From contig NZ_CP071793.1 in assembly GCF_017498545.1 (NCBI RefSeq), positions 5,357,001-5,421,000 of the forward strand: a DNA stretch of 64,000 nucleotides, written 5' to 3'. The first letter of the stretch is position 1. Each line of letters starts with the position of its first letter. A program made the position numbers and the translations under genes. The notes under the pieces are model-generated. The model searched no databases. It was not told where the DNA came from and saw only the letters and a list, made by a program, of their open reading frames with translations. Below are positions 44,622 to 58,200 of the stretch, piece by piece. Origin of the DNA: Sulfidibacter corallicola. GTDB lineage: Bacteria > Acidobacteriota > Holophagae > Acanthopleuribacterales > Acanthopleuribacteraceae.

Positions 44622-45665
44622 TCACTTGGTGAATCGCTCGAAGACGAACTGATCGTTGGGCTTCCAGGCGACCCAGGGCTCGCGGTTGGCGACATCCAGG
44701 GTGACCGCGGTCATGAGCTGCGCCAGCTCGGCCATGTTTTGGTAGTCCAGGAACTGGGGCTCGTCGTGGGGGCGATGGTAGTGGTCCTCGCCGCCCCAGG
44801 TCGTGAACGAATGAGCCGGGATCCCGCGTGCAGTGCGCTTTTCGCGATTGTGCTCCAGCATCACGAGCGAGATGTTGTCCGAGCGAAAGAACAGTTTCTG
44901 CTGGGGGAAGGGATTCTCCACCAGGGTCCAGTCGCGCTGCTTGGCCTGTTGCACCACGATGTCGGCGAGATCGCTATACGCCTTGCCCGTCATCCAGAAA
45001 TTGCGTCGGCCCGTTTTGGTGGCGTGTCCCACCATTTCGAAATTCAGGTTCACCACGGTTTTTTCCAGCGGAAACAGCGGGTTTTTGGCGTAGTGGCGCG
45101 AGCCCTTGAGACCCACCTCTTCGGCCGCCCAGGCCACGAAAATCACCGAGCGGGCCGGTCGTTTGTCAGGGGCGCTTTCGGACAGCGCCTTGGCCACGGC
45201 CATCACCAGCACCGTGCCGCTGGCGTCGTCGTCCGCTCCGTTGAAAATGGGATCGTCCGTCAACTCGGGATTGACGCCCACGTGATCGTAATGCGCGCTG
45301 AGCACGATGAATTCGTCACGACGCTTCGGATCGCTGCCCTCCAGATAGCCGATGACGTTGCGTGCCCGCACTTTCTTGTCCTGGATCTCATAGGAAAAGG
45401 GTTGGAAAAAATCGGTCTGGCCCGGTGCGGGTTTCAACCCGAGTTCCTTGAAACGGGCGGCCAGCCATTCGGAAGCTCGCTTTGCGCCCTCCGTGCCTTC
45501 CTGACGACCTTGCATCTCGTCGCCGGCGAGGGTGAATGCCCACTGTTTGAGGGTTTCGGCCGAGGACACGGTGGACTCGGTGCCGAAAAGCGGGCAACAA
45601 AAGCAAAGCCAGCCGAGGAGCAGTTGGAGGACGAGGCTCGTACGCGAAAGGGTTCCGATGGTCAT
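44622..45665 (-). CDS. M28 family zinc aminopeptidase-like protein
   Basis: A 347-residue exported peptidase starting at ATG 45665 (AAGGA upstream; the open frame to 45833 adds an unlikely N-terminus). A signal peptide (about 1-28) is followed by the M28 domain with metal ligands in order: His in LSAHYDHVG, Asp in NGADDDASGT, Glu-Glu in AWAAEEVGL, then NLNFEMVGH and the final histidine in GGEDHYHRPHDEP. The third block usually reads NLDMIG; here glutamate stands at the aspartate position, a conservative change. Members remove N-terminal residues from peptides in the periplasm or outside. Confidence 0.82.
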   Translation of the reverse strand: MTIGTLSRTSLVLQLLLGWLCFCCPLFGTESTVSSAETLKQWAFTLAGDEMQGRQEGTEGAKRASEWLAARFKELGLKPAPGQTDFFQPFSYEIQDKKVRARNVIGYLEGSDPKRRDEFIVLSAHYDHVGVNPELTDDPIFNGADDDASGTVLVMAVAKALSESAPDKRPARSVIFVAWAAEEVGLKGSRHYAKNPLFPLEKTVVNLNFEMVGHATKTGRRNFWMTGKAYSDLADIVVQQAKQRDWTLVENPFPQQKLFFRSDNISLVMLEHNREKRTARGIPAHSFTTWGGEDHYHRPHDEPQFLDYQNMAELAQLMTAVTLDVANREPWVAWKPNDQFVFERFTK

Positions 45666-45810
45666 AGTTCCTTTTCCTTGGGGTCGAATTCTCACGAGAA
45701 CATAGCAATAAAGCCGTTTACGAGGAAAGCCGTCGAAACGACCACGCATCACGGCCGGGCCGCGCTCCGTACGGGGGTCCATGCACCGCCGATTATGGCT
45801 TTTCATTCTC

Positions 45811-45837
45811 CACGATAAAATCGTGATGACCAAGTCA
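45811..45837. promoter_or_regulatory. Two adjacent small palindromes
   Basis: CACGAT-aaa-ATCGTG (45811-45825) is followed two bases later by TGAC-caa-GTCA (45827-45837). They lie in the 436-base divergent region between the M28 and methyltransferase genes and may be operator sites. The rest of that region shows nothing clear. Confidence 0.4.
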
Positions 45838-46101
45838 TTATATCCTTAGTGTGCCCAATGCCGGGTCGCTCGCGCAAACCGTTCGGTTTGTTGTGGCTTG
45901 TGGAATTCGGTTTCCGCCCTTCCCGGTGTGGTGTTTAATCTAGTACCGGCACGTAGCGAGGTGATTGCGTCGCGTACCTCCGGTCGGGACGACGCCCTGG
46001 GTCCGAAATGGGCCACCGCGCGTTCGCCAGTGTCGAGATGGGTGCCTGGCTCGGGGTTCTTCATGGAACGGTCACGAAGGCGCTCAATGGGAGGGACCCT
46101 C

Positions 46102-46725
46102 ATGAATGGATCTCGCGAAACGACGAGTGCCGTACCGGACCTGAGTGCTTCGGCCTGGGACAAGCGGTGGCGTGAAAAGAACACTGGCTGGGACCTGGGC
46201 GGCGTCACGCCGGCCTTGATCGAATGGGTCAAGGCCCATCCCGTTTCCAAATCGGCGGTCCTGGTTCCCGGATGCGGCAGCGGGTACGACGCCCACTACC
46301 TGGCCAAACAGGGGGCCGACACCGTGGCGCTCGATTTCAGCCCCAGCGCGCTCGCCCATGCGCGCAGTCTCCACCCCGACAGTCGCGTGCGATGGCTGGA
46401 ACAGGACGTGACCCGCCTGGCCTTCGACGCGGCATTCGACCTGGTGTGGGAATACACCTGTTTCGTGGCGCTCCACCCCCACCAACGCGAAGCCTACCTG
46501 GCCGGATTGGCGCGTGCCCTGCGCCCCGGCGGTCGCTACCTGGGCATGGTGTTCCAAGCGGTTCCCAATCCCGATCAGGGCCCGCCGTTCCAGGTGGATC
46601 CCGACGATTTTCGCGCCCTGCTGGAACGCGTATTCACGGTGGAGCGGATCCTGGTGCCCGCACCCCATTCGATCAAGCCGCGACGCGGATCGGAGATCTG
46701 GTTCGAGGTCTGCAGAGCTCCCTGA
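46102..46725 (+). CDS. SAM-dependent methyltransferase, TPMT-like
   Basis: A 207-residue class I methyltransferase of the thiopurine S-methyltransferase type. It opens with AWDKRWREKNTGWDLGG, the TPMT family's W-x-x-RW-x-x-GW start. SAM motif I is VLVPGCGSGYDAHYLA, motif II is VALDFSPSAL, and a WEYTCFVAL segment matches the family's E-x-x-F/Y-x-A region. I choose ATG 46102 because GGGAGGGA lies 6 bases ahead; the frame is open to 45898. Natural substrates in bacteria include tellurite, selenium compounds and thiols. Confidence 0.82.
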   Translation: MNGSRETTSAVPDLSASAWDKRWREKNTGWDLGGVTPALIEWVKAHPVSKSAVLVPGCGSGYDAHYLAKQGADTVALDFSPSALAHARSLHPDSRVRWLEQDVTRLAFDAAFDLVWEYTCFVALHPHQREAYLAGLARALRPGGRYLGMVFQAVPNPDQGPPFQVDPDDFRALLERVFTVERILVPAPHSIKPRRGSEIWFEVCRAP

Positions 46726-46818
46726 GCCGGAGTGGTCGTGTTCCATCCCAGTCAGCGGTGACTGCGGATTTTCACCACGAAGTCACTGCCGAGTTGGCTG
46801 GAATATCACTCCTCCGGC

Positions 46819-47331
46819 CTACTTCGGAACCTCCAGCGACCGGGCGGCCAAGCGGGCCAGAGCCTCGCCTTCGATACGGTAGTTCAGCCATTCCTCGCGG
46901 TGGGACGCACCGATCCGGTGGTAGAAATCGCGCGCCATCTGGTTCCAGTCGAGCACCTGCCAGTCGACACAGGCCCATTGGCGCTCCTGGGCGATGGCGG
47001 CGAGGCGGGACAGCAAGGCGACACCCGCACCAAGCCCGCGCACCTCGGGTTTGACGAACAGGTCTTCCAAATAGAGCCGGGCCCGTCCGCTCCAGGTGGA
47101 CCAGGAGGGAAAGAACAGTGCCATGCCGACGGTCTTGCCATTCCAGTCGGCCAGCAGGCACTCCCAAAGCGGTTTCGGCCCGAAGCCGTCGCGCAGGATG
47201 TCCGCTTCGGTGCAGTCCACCGCATCGGGTTCCTTCTCGTACACGGCGAGTTCGTGGATCAGTTCGAGAATGGTCGGGGCATCGGCCGGCTCGGCCATGC
47301 GGAGCTCGAGATTGGTGGAAGATGTGGACAT
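46819..47331 (-). CDS. GNAT acetyltransferase (diamine acetyltransferase-like)
   Basis: A 170-residue N-acetyltransferase. The start LELRMAEPADAPTILELIHE, the LEDLFVKPEVRGLGAGVALL acetyl-CoA loop and the VLDWNQMARDFYHRIGA segment match the spermidine/spermine-type GNATs, which acetylate polyamines or thialysine. The substrate is uncertain. It follows the tadA gene by 30 bases on the same strand, so both are likely co-transcribed. Confidence 0.82.
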   Translation of the reverse strand: MSTSSTNLELRMAEPADAPTILELIHELAVYEKEPDAVDCTEADILRDGFGPKPLWECLLADWNGKTVGMALFFPSWSTWSGRARLYLEDLFVKPEVRGLGAGVALLSRLAAIAQERQWACVDWQVLDWNQMARDFYHRIGASHREEWLNYRIEGEALARLAARSLEVPK

Positions 47332-47361
47332 GAAGCCTCCTGACGTGGTGGGGATGGGGAT

Positions 47362-47847
47362 CTAGGTGAGTCCCTCGCGCCGTTTCCATTTGCGTTTGCC
47401 GCGTTCGCGTTTCGCGCGGAAAAAGGCGCGCATCTGCTCGGCTGCTTCCTCTTCGAGAACACCGGGCACGATCTCGATTTGATGGTTGAGCTTGGCGCGC
47501 GCCGCCTCGTCCATAAAAAGCGAGAATCCCTGTTTGGGGTCGTAGGCACCGAAAACCAACCGTTTGACCCGGGCGTGGACGCAGGCGGTGAAGCACATCA
47601 AACAGGGCTCGAGGGTCACGTAGAGCGTGGACTCCAGCAATCGGTAGTTTTGGATGTAACCGCAGGCTTCGCGCAGGGCCAGCACCTCGGCGTGGGCACT
47701 GGGATCGTGAAGCTGGATGTTGTTGTTGAAGCCTTCGCCCAAACGCACGCCATCGCGAACGATCAGGGCACCGACCGGCACTTCGTCCTGGGCGGCGGCC
47801 GAATCGGCGAGACGCATCGCTTCGCGCATGTAGCTGGCGTGATCCAT
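47362..47847 (-). CDS. tadA: tRNA-specific adenosine deaminase
   Basis: A 161-residue zinc deaminase that converts the wobble adenosine of tRNA-Arg(ACG) to inosine. The zinc site comprises PSAHAEVLAL (His-Ala-Glu) and the PCLMC cysteines in VTLEPCLMCFTACVHARV, and the FGAYDPKQG segment is typical of TadA. The usual PCxMCAGA appears as PCLMCFTA. A basic C-terminal tail (RAKRERGKRKWKRREG) is suited to RNA binding. It is the first gene of a two-gene unit with the GNAT gene. Confidence 0.88.
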   Translation of the reverse strand: MDHASYMREAMRLADSAAAQDEVPVGALIVRDGVRLGEGFNNNIQLHDPSAHAEVLALREACGYIQNYRLLESTLYVTLEPCLMCFTACVHARVKRLVFGAYDPKQGFSLFMDEAARAKLNHQIEIVPGVLEEEAAEQMRAFFRAKRERGKRKWKRREGLT

Positions 47848-48186
47848 GGTGTGACCTCGAATAGGTGCCGGCGAGTGGGGCCTCGATGGGAACCGGCATG
47901 CGCATTATACCCAAAGCCGCGACGACTGCACGGGTCACCGCCGCGATTGGGAGATGGATTCGGGTCCATCGTGGCGACCGGGACTTCCGAAATTCAGGCA
48001 CTGGCCAAACGCGGGCGTTCCTGGAGTAAAATAGCCTCGTTGCTGGGCGTGCCCCGTCCGGCGTTGCTGGAACATCGGGTGCAGCGCTCGGCCGAGGCCG
48101 GGAAAGATGGAGCGTCCACCACCGACGACTCCTGCGTCGCCTCGTTCCCGCGGTATACGTTTTCCTTCCACGGCGAGGTGTTCGAT
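47848..48186. other. Divergent gap upstream of the hydantoinase gene
   Basis: 339 bases between tadA and the chosen hydantoinase start. The long reading frame of the latter is open through this region, but its translation here has no family similarity. No distinct promoter or hairpin was recognised. Confidence 0.35.
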
Positions 48187-51831
<3,645 letters not shown>

Positions 51832-51864
51832 GGGAGATGCCGGCAATCGCCGAAAAAAAGCAAT

Positions 51865-51894
51865 CGGGCGGCGCTGTTTACCGGCGCCCGCCCG
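51865..51894 (-). terminator. Terminator between hydantoinase and mbtH genes
   Basis: CGGGCGGCGC and GGCGCCCGCCCG form a GC-rich stem. On the minus strand it is followed by a short spacer and a run of seven T residues (A run at 51853-51859 on plus), so it terminates the mbtH transcript and may also end the hydantoinase transcript. Confidence 0.7.
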
Positions 51895-51947
51895 AAGGTG
51901 AATCGCCCACTGACGTTTCAGCCGGCGATGGGTCGTACTGTCCCGGC

Positions 51948-52175
51948 TTAACCTTGCGCCGCCTGGTTTTCCATTTCTTCCATTTTCTTGCGCAGGCTCA
52001 GGGGACGCATGTCGGTCCATACTTCTTCGATGTAGTCGAGGCATTCCTGCTTGGGACCCTCTTTGCCACCCTCGTTCCAACCAAGAGGCAGCTCTCGGTC
52101 AGCAGGCCAGATGGAATATTGCTCCTCGTGATTCACGACGACCTTGTAGATGGTGTTGTCTTCGATTTCCGACAT
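51948..52175 (-). CDS. MbtH family NRPS accessory protein
   Basis: A 75-residue protein with the full MbtH signature: VVNHEEQYSIWPADRELPLG, W, then ECLDYIEEVWTDMRPLSL. MbtH proteins bind adenylation domains of non-ribosomal peptide synthetases and are needed for their solubility and activity. The ribosome-binding site AGGAGG is close to perfect and a terminator follows, so this is a stand-alone transcript. No synthetase, thioesterase or siderophore gene lies in the window, so this copy must act in trans on synthetases elsewhere. Confidence 0.92.
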   Translation of the reverse strand: MSEIEDNTIYKVVVNHEEQYSIWPADRELPLGWNEGGKEGPKQECLDYIEEVWTDMRPLSLRKKMEEMENQAAQG

Positions 52176-52442
52176 GTGAAAACCTCCTGTGGTTTGTCTT
52201 GTAATAGGATTCGTGGAGAGCGATTTATTTTCTTTGGGCGCTTTTCTTTTGGGCTGGCCGTCGAATTCAACGCGGCACCTTGTTAGCGCGAGTGACTTGA
52301 GCGTCAGCAGAAGTCGGCGGTGACCATTCTACCCGCTGCTTTCGGTTTTCGGAAGCATGGAACGAATTCGGGAGTTTTCGCAGGCCGATCCGCCGCACGT
52401 TGCCGGGCTTCCTTCGGGTCGCGAAAATCCCTCCGCCGCGTC

Positions 52443-53180
52443 TCACGGTTTCGGTTTGGCGGGCAGGGTGCCGAACGACTTGTGGGGAATCTTGGTCAGG
52501 TCCCAATCGATGACCAGGCCGCGGGCCAGCCCGCGAGCGGCCTTTTCGCCGAACCAGCGATGGGCCAGGTAGAGGGCCGGCTCGAACGATTTGGCGCCAC
52601 CGACCGAGGTGATGTATTTGTCGTGGTGCACGAACCAAACCTCGCGATGCACGGTGATGTCCGGGTAGGATTCGGCGAACTTGGCCTGGTCGCCCGGATA
52701 GGTCGTGGCGTGCATGCCCTTCAGCACGCCGGTGTGGGCCAGAGGGAAGGCTCCGTCACACAACGTCATGACCACCTTGGCCATGGGCACCTGTTTGCGG
52801 ACCCAGCGCATGTAGGGTCCGTCCTCCAGGTCGCGCGACATCGAGTGCTCGGTGCTGGGAATGATCAGCACGTCGGGCGTCGGGCAGTTCGCGAAGCTGT
52901 AGTCCACCTCGATGCGCATGCCCTCGGCGCTGGTGACCGGTTTCCCGTCCGGCGAAACCAGAACGCAGCGGAAGTAATGGGCCGGACTGTGGTAGACGGT
53001 GTGTTGCAGAATGTCGTAGGGAGCGGTCAACTCCGTGTTGTAGACGCCGTCCACCACGACGAAGACCGCGGTCATGGTCTTGCCCTTGGTCGACTTCTCG
53101 CCGGCGGGTAGCGGCATGGCGGCGCCGAGCCCGAGCAGGCACAAAAGGAGCGCCGTACCGATGGATTTCCTCGTTGTCAT
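52443..53180 (-). CDS. Exported DJ-1/PfpI family protein
   Basis: A 245-residue protein with a signal peptide (about residues 7-27) and a DJ-1/PfpI glutamine-amidotransferase-like domain. The first strand is TAVFVVVDGVYNTELTAPYD, the nucleophile-elbow cysteine lies in VVMTLCDGAFPLAHTG, and a late SVGGAKSFEPAL segment is typical of the AraC-linked and PfpI-like branch. Secreted DJ-1 relatives are uncommon. Candidate roles are protein or small-molecule repair, or an isonitrile-hydratase-like activity. It follows the rhomboid gene by 17 bases and is probably in its operon. Confidence 0.75.
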   Translation of the reverse strand: MTTRKSIGTALLLCLLGLGAAMPLPAGEKSTKGKTMTAVFVVVDGVYNTELTAPYDILQHTVYHSPAHYFRCVLVSPDGKPVTSAEGMRIEVDYSFANCPTPDVLIIPSTEHSMSRDLEDGPYMRWVRKQVPMAKVVMTLCDGAFPLAHTGVLKGMHATTYPGDQAKFAESYPDITVHREVWFVHHDKYITSVGGAKSFEPALYLAHRWFGEKAARGLARGLVIDWDLTKIPHKSFGTLPAKPKP

Positions 53181-53197
53181 GGGATTTTCTCCTCGTT

Positions 53198-54070
53198 TCA
53201 GCCGCTTTCACCCCAGGGCGGCCAAGTGGGACGCTTGTTGTCCTTGCCCCCTTTGAATACGCGGAAACGGCGCCGCCCCAGACCCGTACCGCCGCGCCCC
53301 TGGGCCACCAACAAGCCGCACAGGAAGCCGCCGAAATGGGTCATGAAGGCGACCGAATCCACCCCGGGGCTGGGGAAGATGAAGCCGAAGAGCTGGCTGA
53401 TGAACCACATGGCGAGCAGGGCCTTGAAGGGAATCACGAAGTCGCGGTAATTACGGCTGTGGTATTTGCCGATGGTGACGCGAATGAAGTGGTCGGGAAA
53501 CAGGACCAGATAGCCGCCCAGAAGTCCGCTGATCGCGCCGCTGGCACCGATGATCGAGGCCGTGGAATGGGTCTCGTACACGATCTGGCACAGGGTACCC
53601 ACCGCACCACAACTAAAATAAAAGAGCAGGAACCGTTTCCAGCCCATCTGGGCTTCCAGGTTGGGGGCCAGCAGGTACAGGAAGAACATGTTGCTGAGCA
53701 GGTGGAACACGCCGCCGTGCAGGAACATGGCCCAAATCAGGGTGATCAGGATCGACGGCCGCGCGTTCAGGAGCTCGGTGCCGCCGTAGCCGGTCATCAA
53801 CGCCAATTGCGCCGCGCGTTCCTGGACAAGGCTCGAAGAGAACAGCTCCGCGGGGATGACGCCCCCGATGAAGAAGGTAACGCTGGGAGGCAGGGGAAAG
53901 CTGAAAAAGGTGACGTAGAAGGCGAGAAAGTTGATGATCAACAGAACCCAACTCGCCCTGACCTTTCCGGGAACGCGATAGCTGTCGCCGATTCGAAACA
54001 TGTTGCGTGATCCGTATTCGTATTCTTGGTTGCGGCTGGTAAACCGATGTGTCTCCACCCGTTGTCGCAT
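53198..54070 (-). CDS. Rhomboid family intramembrane serine protease
   Basis: A 290-residue six-helix membrane protease. The catalytic serine is in IIGASGAISGLLGG (GxSG) and the histidine in the last helix in FMTHFGGFLCG. The loop before helix 2 has HGGVFHLLSNMFFLYLLAPN, the conserved rhomboid H-x(4)-H-x-x-x-N region. Rhomboids cleave single-span membrane proteins. It starts at ATG 54070, or possibly 54001; neither has a strong ribosome-binding site. It shares an operon with the DJ-1-like exported protein. Confidence 0.85.
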   Translation of the reverse strand: MRQRVETHRFTSRNQEYEYGSRNMFRIGDSYRVPGKVRASWVLLIINFLAFYVTFFSFPLPPSVTFFIGGVIPAELFSSSLVQERAAQLALMTGYGGTELLNARPSILITLIWAMFLHGGVFHLLSNMFFLYLLAPNLEAQMGWKRFLLFYFSCGAVGTLCQIVYETHSTASIIGASGAISGLLGGYLVLFPDHFIRVTIGKYHSRNYRDFVIPFKALLAMWFISQLFGFIFPSPGVDSVAFMTHFGGFLCGLLVAQGRGGTGLGRRRFRVFKGGKDNKRPTWPPWGESG

Positions 54071-55241
54071 CTTGTCGAAATGCCGCGCTGGGACGTGACG
54101 ACACTCGCTCGACGCACCCGATGGATTGTCGAGCTGGGTGTGGGGGCCCGTCGCGGTCGCGGCACCGGGGACCGAACCACCATGTCGCGAGCCATCCCAG
54201 CGTAGGGAACGCCTTCGCGGAGAAGTTCATTTCGGAGACGCGGACGTGTGGGCATCATAACATTTCGCGTTCGGACAACGGCCAAAATTGGCGAGTCGGA
54301 TGTGTGAAAGGGCCGGTTGCGGCCCGTTGCGTTGGGCGTTTTCCGCCGGCGACGGCGTTTTGTTTTCTCCTGATATTGGCCTGAGAAAAGCTCCGAAATG
54401 TCGCTTGGAATGGGGTTCGGTCGATCCCGCCGCAGACCATTGGGGTAGGGTAAAGGTTTGAAAAGACGACACCTGAATCCGAGGGCCGCCGTGTGGGAAA
54501 TCCAGCGGTGTGCGATGGTTACGCCGAGCCGGTTGCTTTCGGCGATCGTGCGGGTCATACCGAATTGCGGCAGAACTTGCCTTACCCTTCTTGTTTCTGT
54601 TAGGCTTATTTACTCATTTGTCAGCGTCTACGAGTGCCACGCTTGTTTCCAGAAGGCGGTCCCCGTCGACACAACACCGACAAAGTAGAGCGGCCTTTAG
54701 GGCTAGATTCATTTAAATCGGGGTAGCATCTGACGGATGGCAGCTTGCCCCGACTCAAGTCTCAAGTGTGTGTTTGATTTATGATGAACGGTCGATGAAT
54801 GTCATCTTGATGTTTTGATGAATTTGCTAGGAGGGCGAAAAGACTTGCTGGTGCCTTAGAAGTGAGCGTGATTCATTTGTGAAGATCTAGTGAGCTTCGT
54901 GATTTCAGGAGAAAACAATTGTCAGGCAAAGATGAGACCCCTTTGATTTCAAGGCTCTCCGAGGGATTTCGTCTTTACAATCTTCGGGAAATTGAATATT
55001 GTCCTGTCAATATAGTGTACTAACGGTACTCCGCGCGGTTGCCTGTAAACACAGTAGCTCCATGGCGCTTCCCTAGAGGTTTTCACTTCGTTGCAGGCTC
55101 AGTTTTCGCTCGAAACCTCCCCCCCTCCAGAAACGAACCTTATCTCGAATTTGTCTTTCCTCTGCAGTCCGATCCGCAATGCGACGGGTTCATGCACGGG
55201 AACACGACTCTATTCACAACCCCTTAAGCATTGGTGAGATC
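54071..55241. other. Long non-coding leader of the pseudokinase cluster
   Basis: 1,171 bases between the rhomboid gene and the pseudokinase gene. The last 500 bases (about 54700-55060) are clearly AT-richer than the rest of the window. They include ATATTG-N6-CAATAT near 54996-55013 overlapping TATAGT, a possible -10 element. Small frames, such as one at 54458-54688 (+), have no ribosome-binding site or family resemblance. It probably carries the cluster's promoter and regulatory sites; a small RNA is also possible. Confidence 0.4.
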
Positions 55242-58200
55242 ATGATTGGTGAAACCCTCCATAAAAAGTATTTGGTCATGAAGCGACTGGGCGGGGGCGA
55301 CAAGAACGCCCTATACCAGGCTAAGGATCAACAGTCGAACACCATCGTGACCCTGTCGCAGTTCAGTTATAGTCAAAATGCGGATCAGCCGGGTGACGAA
55401 CGATTTCGGAAGATTACTTCGGCGTTGCGCGGGTTGAACAACCCCCACATCCACGCGTTCAGCGACTTTTTTGTAGAGGGCGGTTATTTGTATGCCGTGT
55501 CCGCCGCCCTGCCTGGCAACCTGTTGACCGAAAATTTGAAGCAGGGACAGATGCCGGTTGCCGACTCGGTCAACATTCTGCGTCAGATCCTCAAGGGTTT
55601 GACCTACATCCACGAGAAGAAGGTCCAGCATTTGGACCTCAAGCCGGACAACATCTGTCTGGCTCCCGACGGCAAGGTCTCGATTCTCAACGCCGGCGTC
55701 TCGAAACTGCTGGAAGGCGTGTTCAACGAATCCGAGACGATGGTCGTCGGCAGTCCCGAATATCTGGCGCCCGAGCAGATCGAACCGGAACTCTTCCAGG
55801 AGCCGGAGCTGGGCGTAACAGATATATATGCAGCGGGTATGGTGTTGTACCACCTGCTGGCGGGCGAGCCGGCCTTCAAGGGCAGTACCCATCTCGAGGT
55901 CCTGATGAAGCAGCTCAAGGATGCACCGCCGCTGCTGTACCTCGTGGACGACAGCTTCCGATCTTTCGACACCCTGCTGGGCAAGGCGCTCGCCAAGCAG
56001 CCCGAGAAACGATTCCCCAGCAGCAACGAGTTCCTGCAGGCGCTGACCCAGGCCGAAAACGGCTGGAAGAGTGCGGTCAGTTCGGCCAACGACATGTCGG
56101 TCGCCGAGAAGACCGAATCCACCATGCGGCTGCCGATGGATTTCGTCAACGAAGTCACCCAGACCAACATCCCCGCTCGGACCCGTCGCGCGGCGGCCCA
56201 GAAACCGAGCGACGAATTGCCCGCGCTGCCCGACGTCGAACTGCCGAAGGACGAGACGCGGGTACTTTCCGCGGACGAAATGAACAAGCACCTGCAAGGC
56301 GCCGAAATGGAGTCGCCGACGCCGAAGAAGGCGCAGGTGCCGCCGCCGCGTCCCGGTGCTTCCGCCACCGGCAAGCCGGTAGCCACGCCCAGCGCGGATG
56401 CCGCACCCGCGACGGCCGCGAAACCCGCTGCCGACCCGAAAGCCGCGAAAGCGGAAGGTGAAGGCGGCGGCAAGGGCCCGCTCGTGGGAATCTTGGCCTT
56501 GGTCGCGATCATCGTGGTCGGCGTGCTGGGTTACGTGTTCATGAGTGGTGGCGGATCGGAAGACGCGACGACCCCTCCGGATACCGATCAGACGGCGTCC
56601 ACCGAGGGTCAGGCCACGCCCAGCAAATTGCCCAACAACCTCTCGATCTTCGCTTCCGTGACCAGCGTCGACGCCAACATTCCCTTCACGGTCCAGATCG
56701 ACGAGAGCGATCTGCCCACCGACTCCGAGCTGAAACTGGTGGTATCACCGGAATCCGGCTTCGAGAAAATGGGCGAGGATTTCGATCGGTTCACGGTCGT
56801 GTTCCGCGAGCCGGGGAGCAAGTCGATCGAAATCGAAGCTTACCAGGGCAACGACCTGATCGCCCGCAGCAACCGGGCACAGGTCGAAATCAACGAGCCG
56901 CCCGCGCCGATATCCAGCGTGGACAGGGATGCCGACGAGCCGCCCGCCGCGGATGCGGCCACGGCATCGACGACAGCGGACGAGCCGGCCCCGGTCGAAG
57001 ACAGGGTGGCCGATACGCCCAAACCGCGGGACGTACCGAAGAAACGCGAGCCCACACCGGCGGTCGCGAAAGCCGAAACGCCGGCGAAGAAGCCGGCCGA
57101 GAAACCGCCGACGACGAGTGAACCGGCCGTGGCCAAGTCCAACGCGACGAAGCCGCCGGCCACGAAGCCGTCCGCAACCGAGCAGCCCGCGACGAAACCG
57201 ACGACGACCCGACCCGCGGAAACGAAACCGGCGGAGCCCAAACCGGCCGTGGCCAAGACCACGCCGACGAAGCCTTCCACTTCCGGACCTTCGGCGACCG
57301 AGCCCGAACCGCAGGCGACGGCCAAGCTGAACCAACCCAAGCCGGACCCGGTCAAACCGGAACCGCGAGTGGCACCCAAGCCCGAGGCGACCGTCGCCAA
57401 GGCGGAAACGCCGACGCCGCGCCAAACCAAGCCGGCCGTCGCCAAGAAGCCCGAGCCGAAGCCTCAGCCCAAGCCCAAGCCCGAAAAGAAACCGCAGGTC
57501 GCCAAGAGCAGTGCCGATCGCGACGAGCCCGAGCTGCCCGCCGCACGCGGGATCGTCGGTTATCAGGTCGTGGTTCGCGACGAGGACGGGAACTTCATTC
57601 CCGGTACGCGCGTGACCTTCAACTGGAGCGGCAACTCGAAGAGCGTGCGCTCCAATTCGCGTGGTGTGGCCGAGGTGAAACTGCCGGCCCAGCGCGCGGT
57701 CAAGTTCAACGTCCAGGGCACGGCGGGCGAGTTCAGGAACTCCTATCGCGTCAACTTCACCCTGCGCAAGAAGGATCATCCGATCTCGTTCAAGGTGCGC
57801 ATCAACGGCCAGGAGACGACCGAGGGCAGCATCATCATCAGCCAGGAGGGGACCCGCTTCAAGAAGGTGACCCAGCCCGGCAACACCGAGGACCTGCTGG
57901 CCGGTACCTACTTCTTCACCTACCAGAGCAAGACCCTCAGCCACTCCGAGACCTACACGGTCAAGCGGCGCAACGTCTTCGCCTTCGACATCTCCACCGA
58001 TCCCAACGTCTATTACCGCGATCTGTACTTCAAGAAAAACGATGCGGCGCTCAAGGCCGCGGTCCAGAAGGAAATCGATCCCGTCAAGGGCTACGACTTC
58101 TTCATGCCGCGCTATTGGTTGGCCCAGCTCCGCATCGACGAAGAGAACACCGCGCGGGCCGCCGAACTGCTGGGCCAGCTCTACGAGCATGCCGGCAAAT

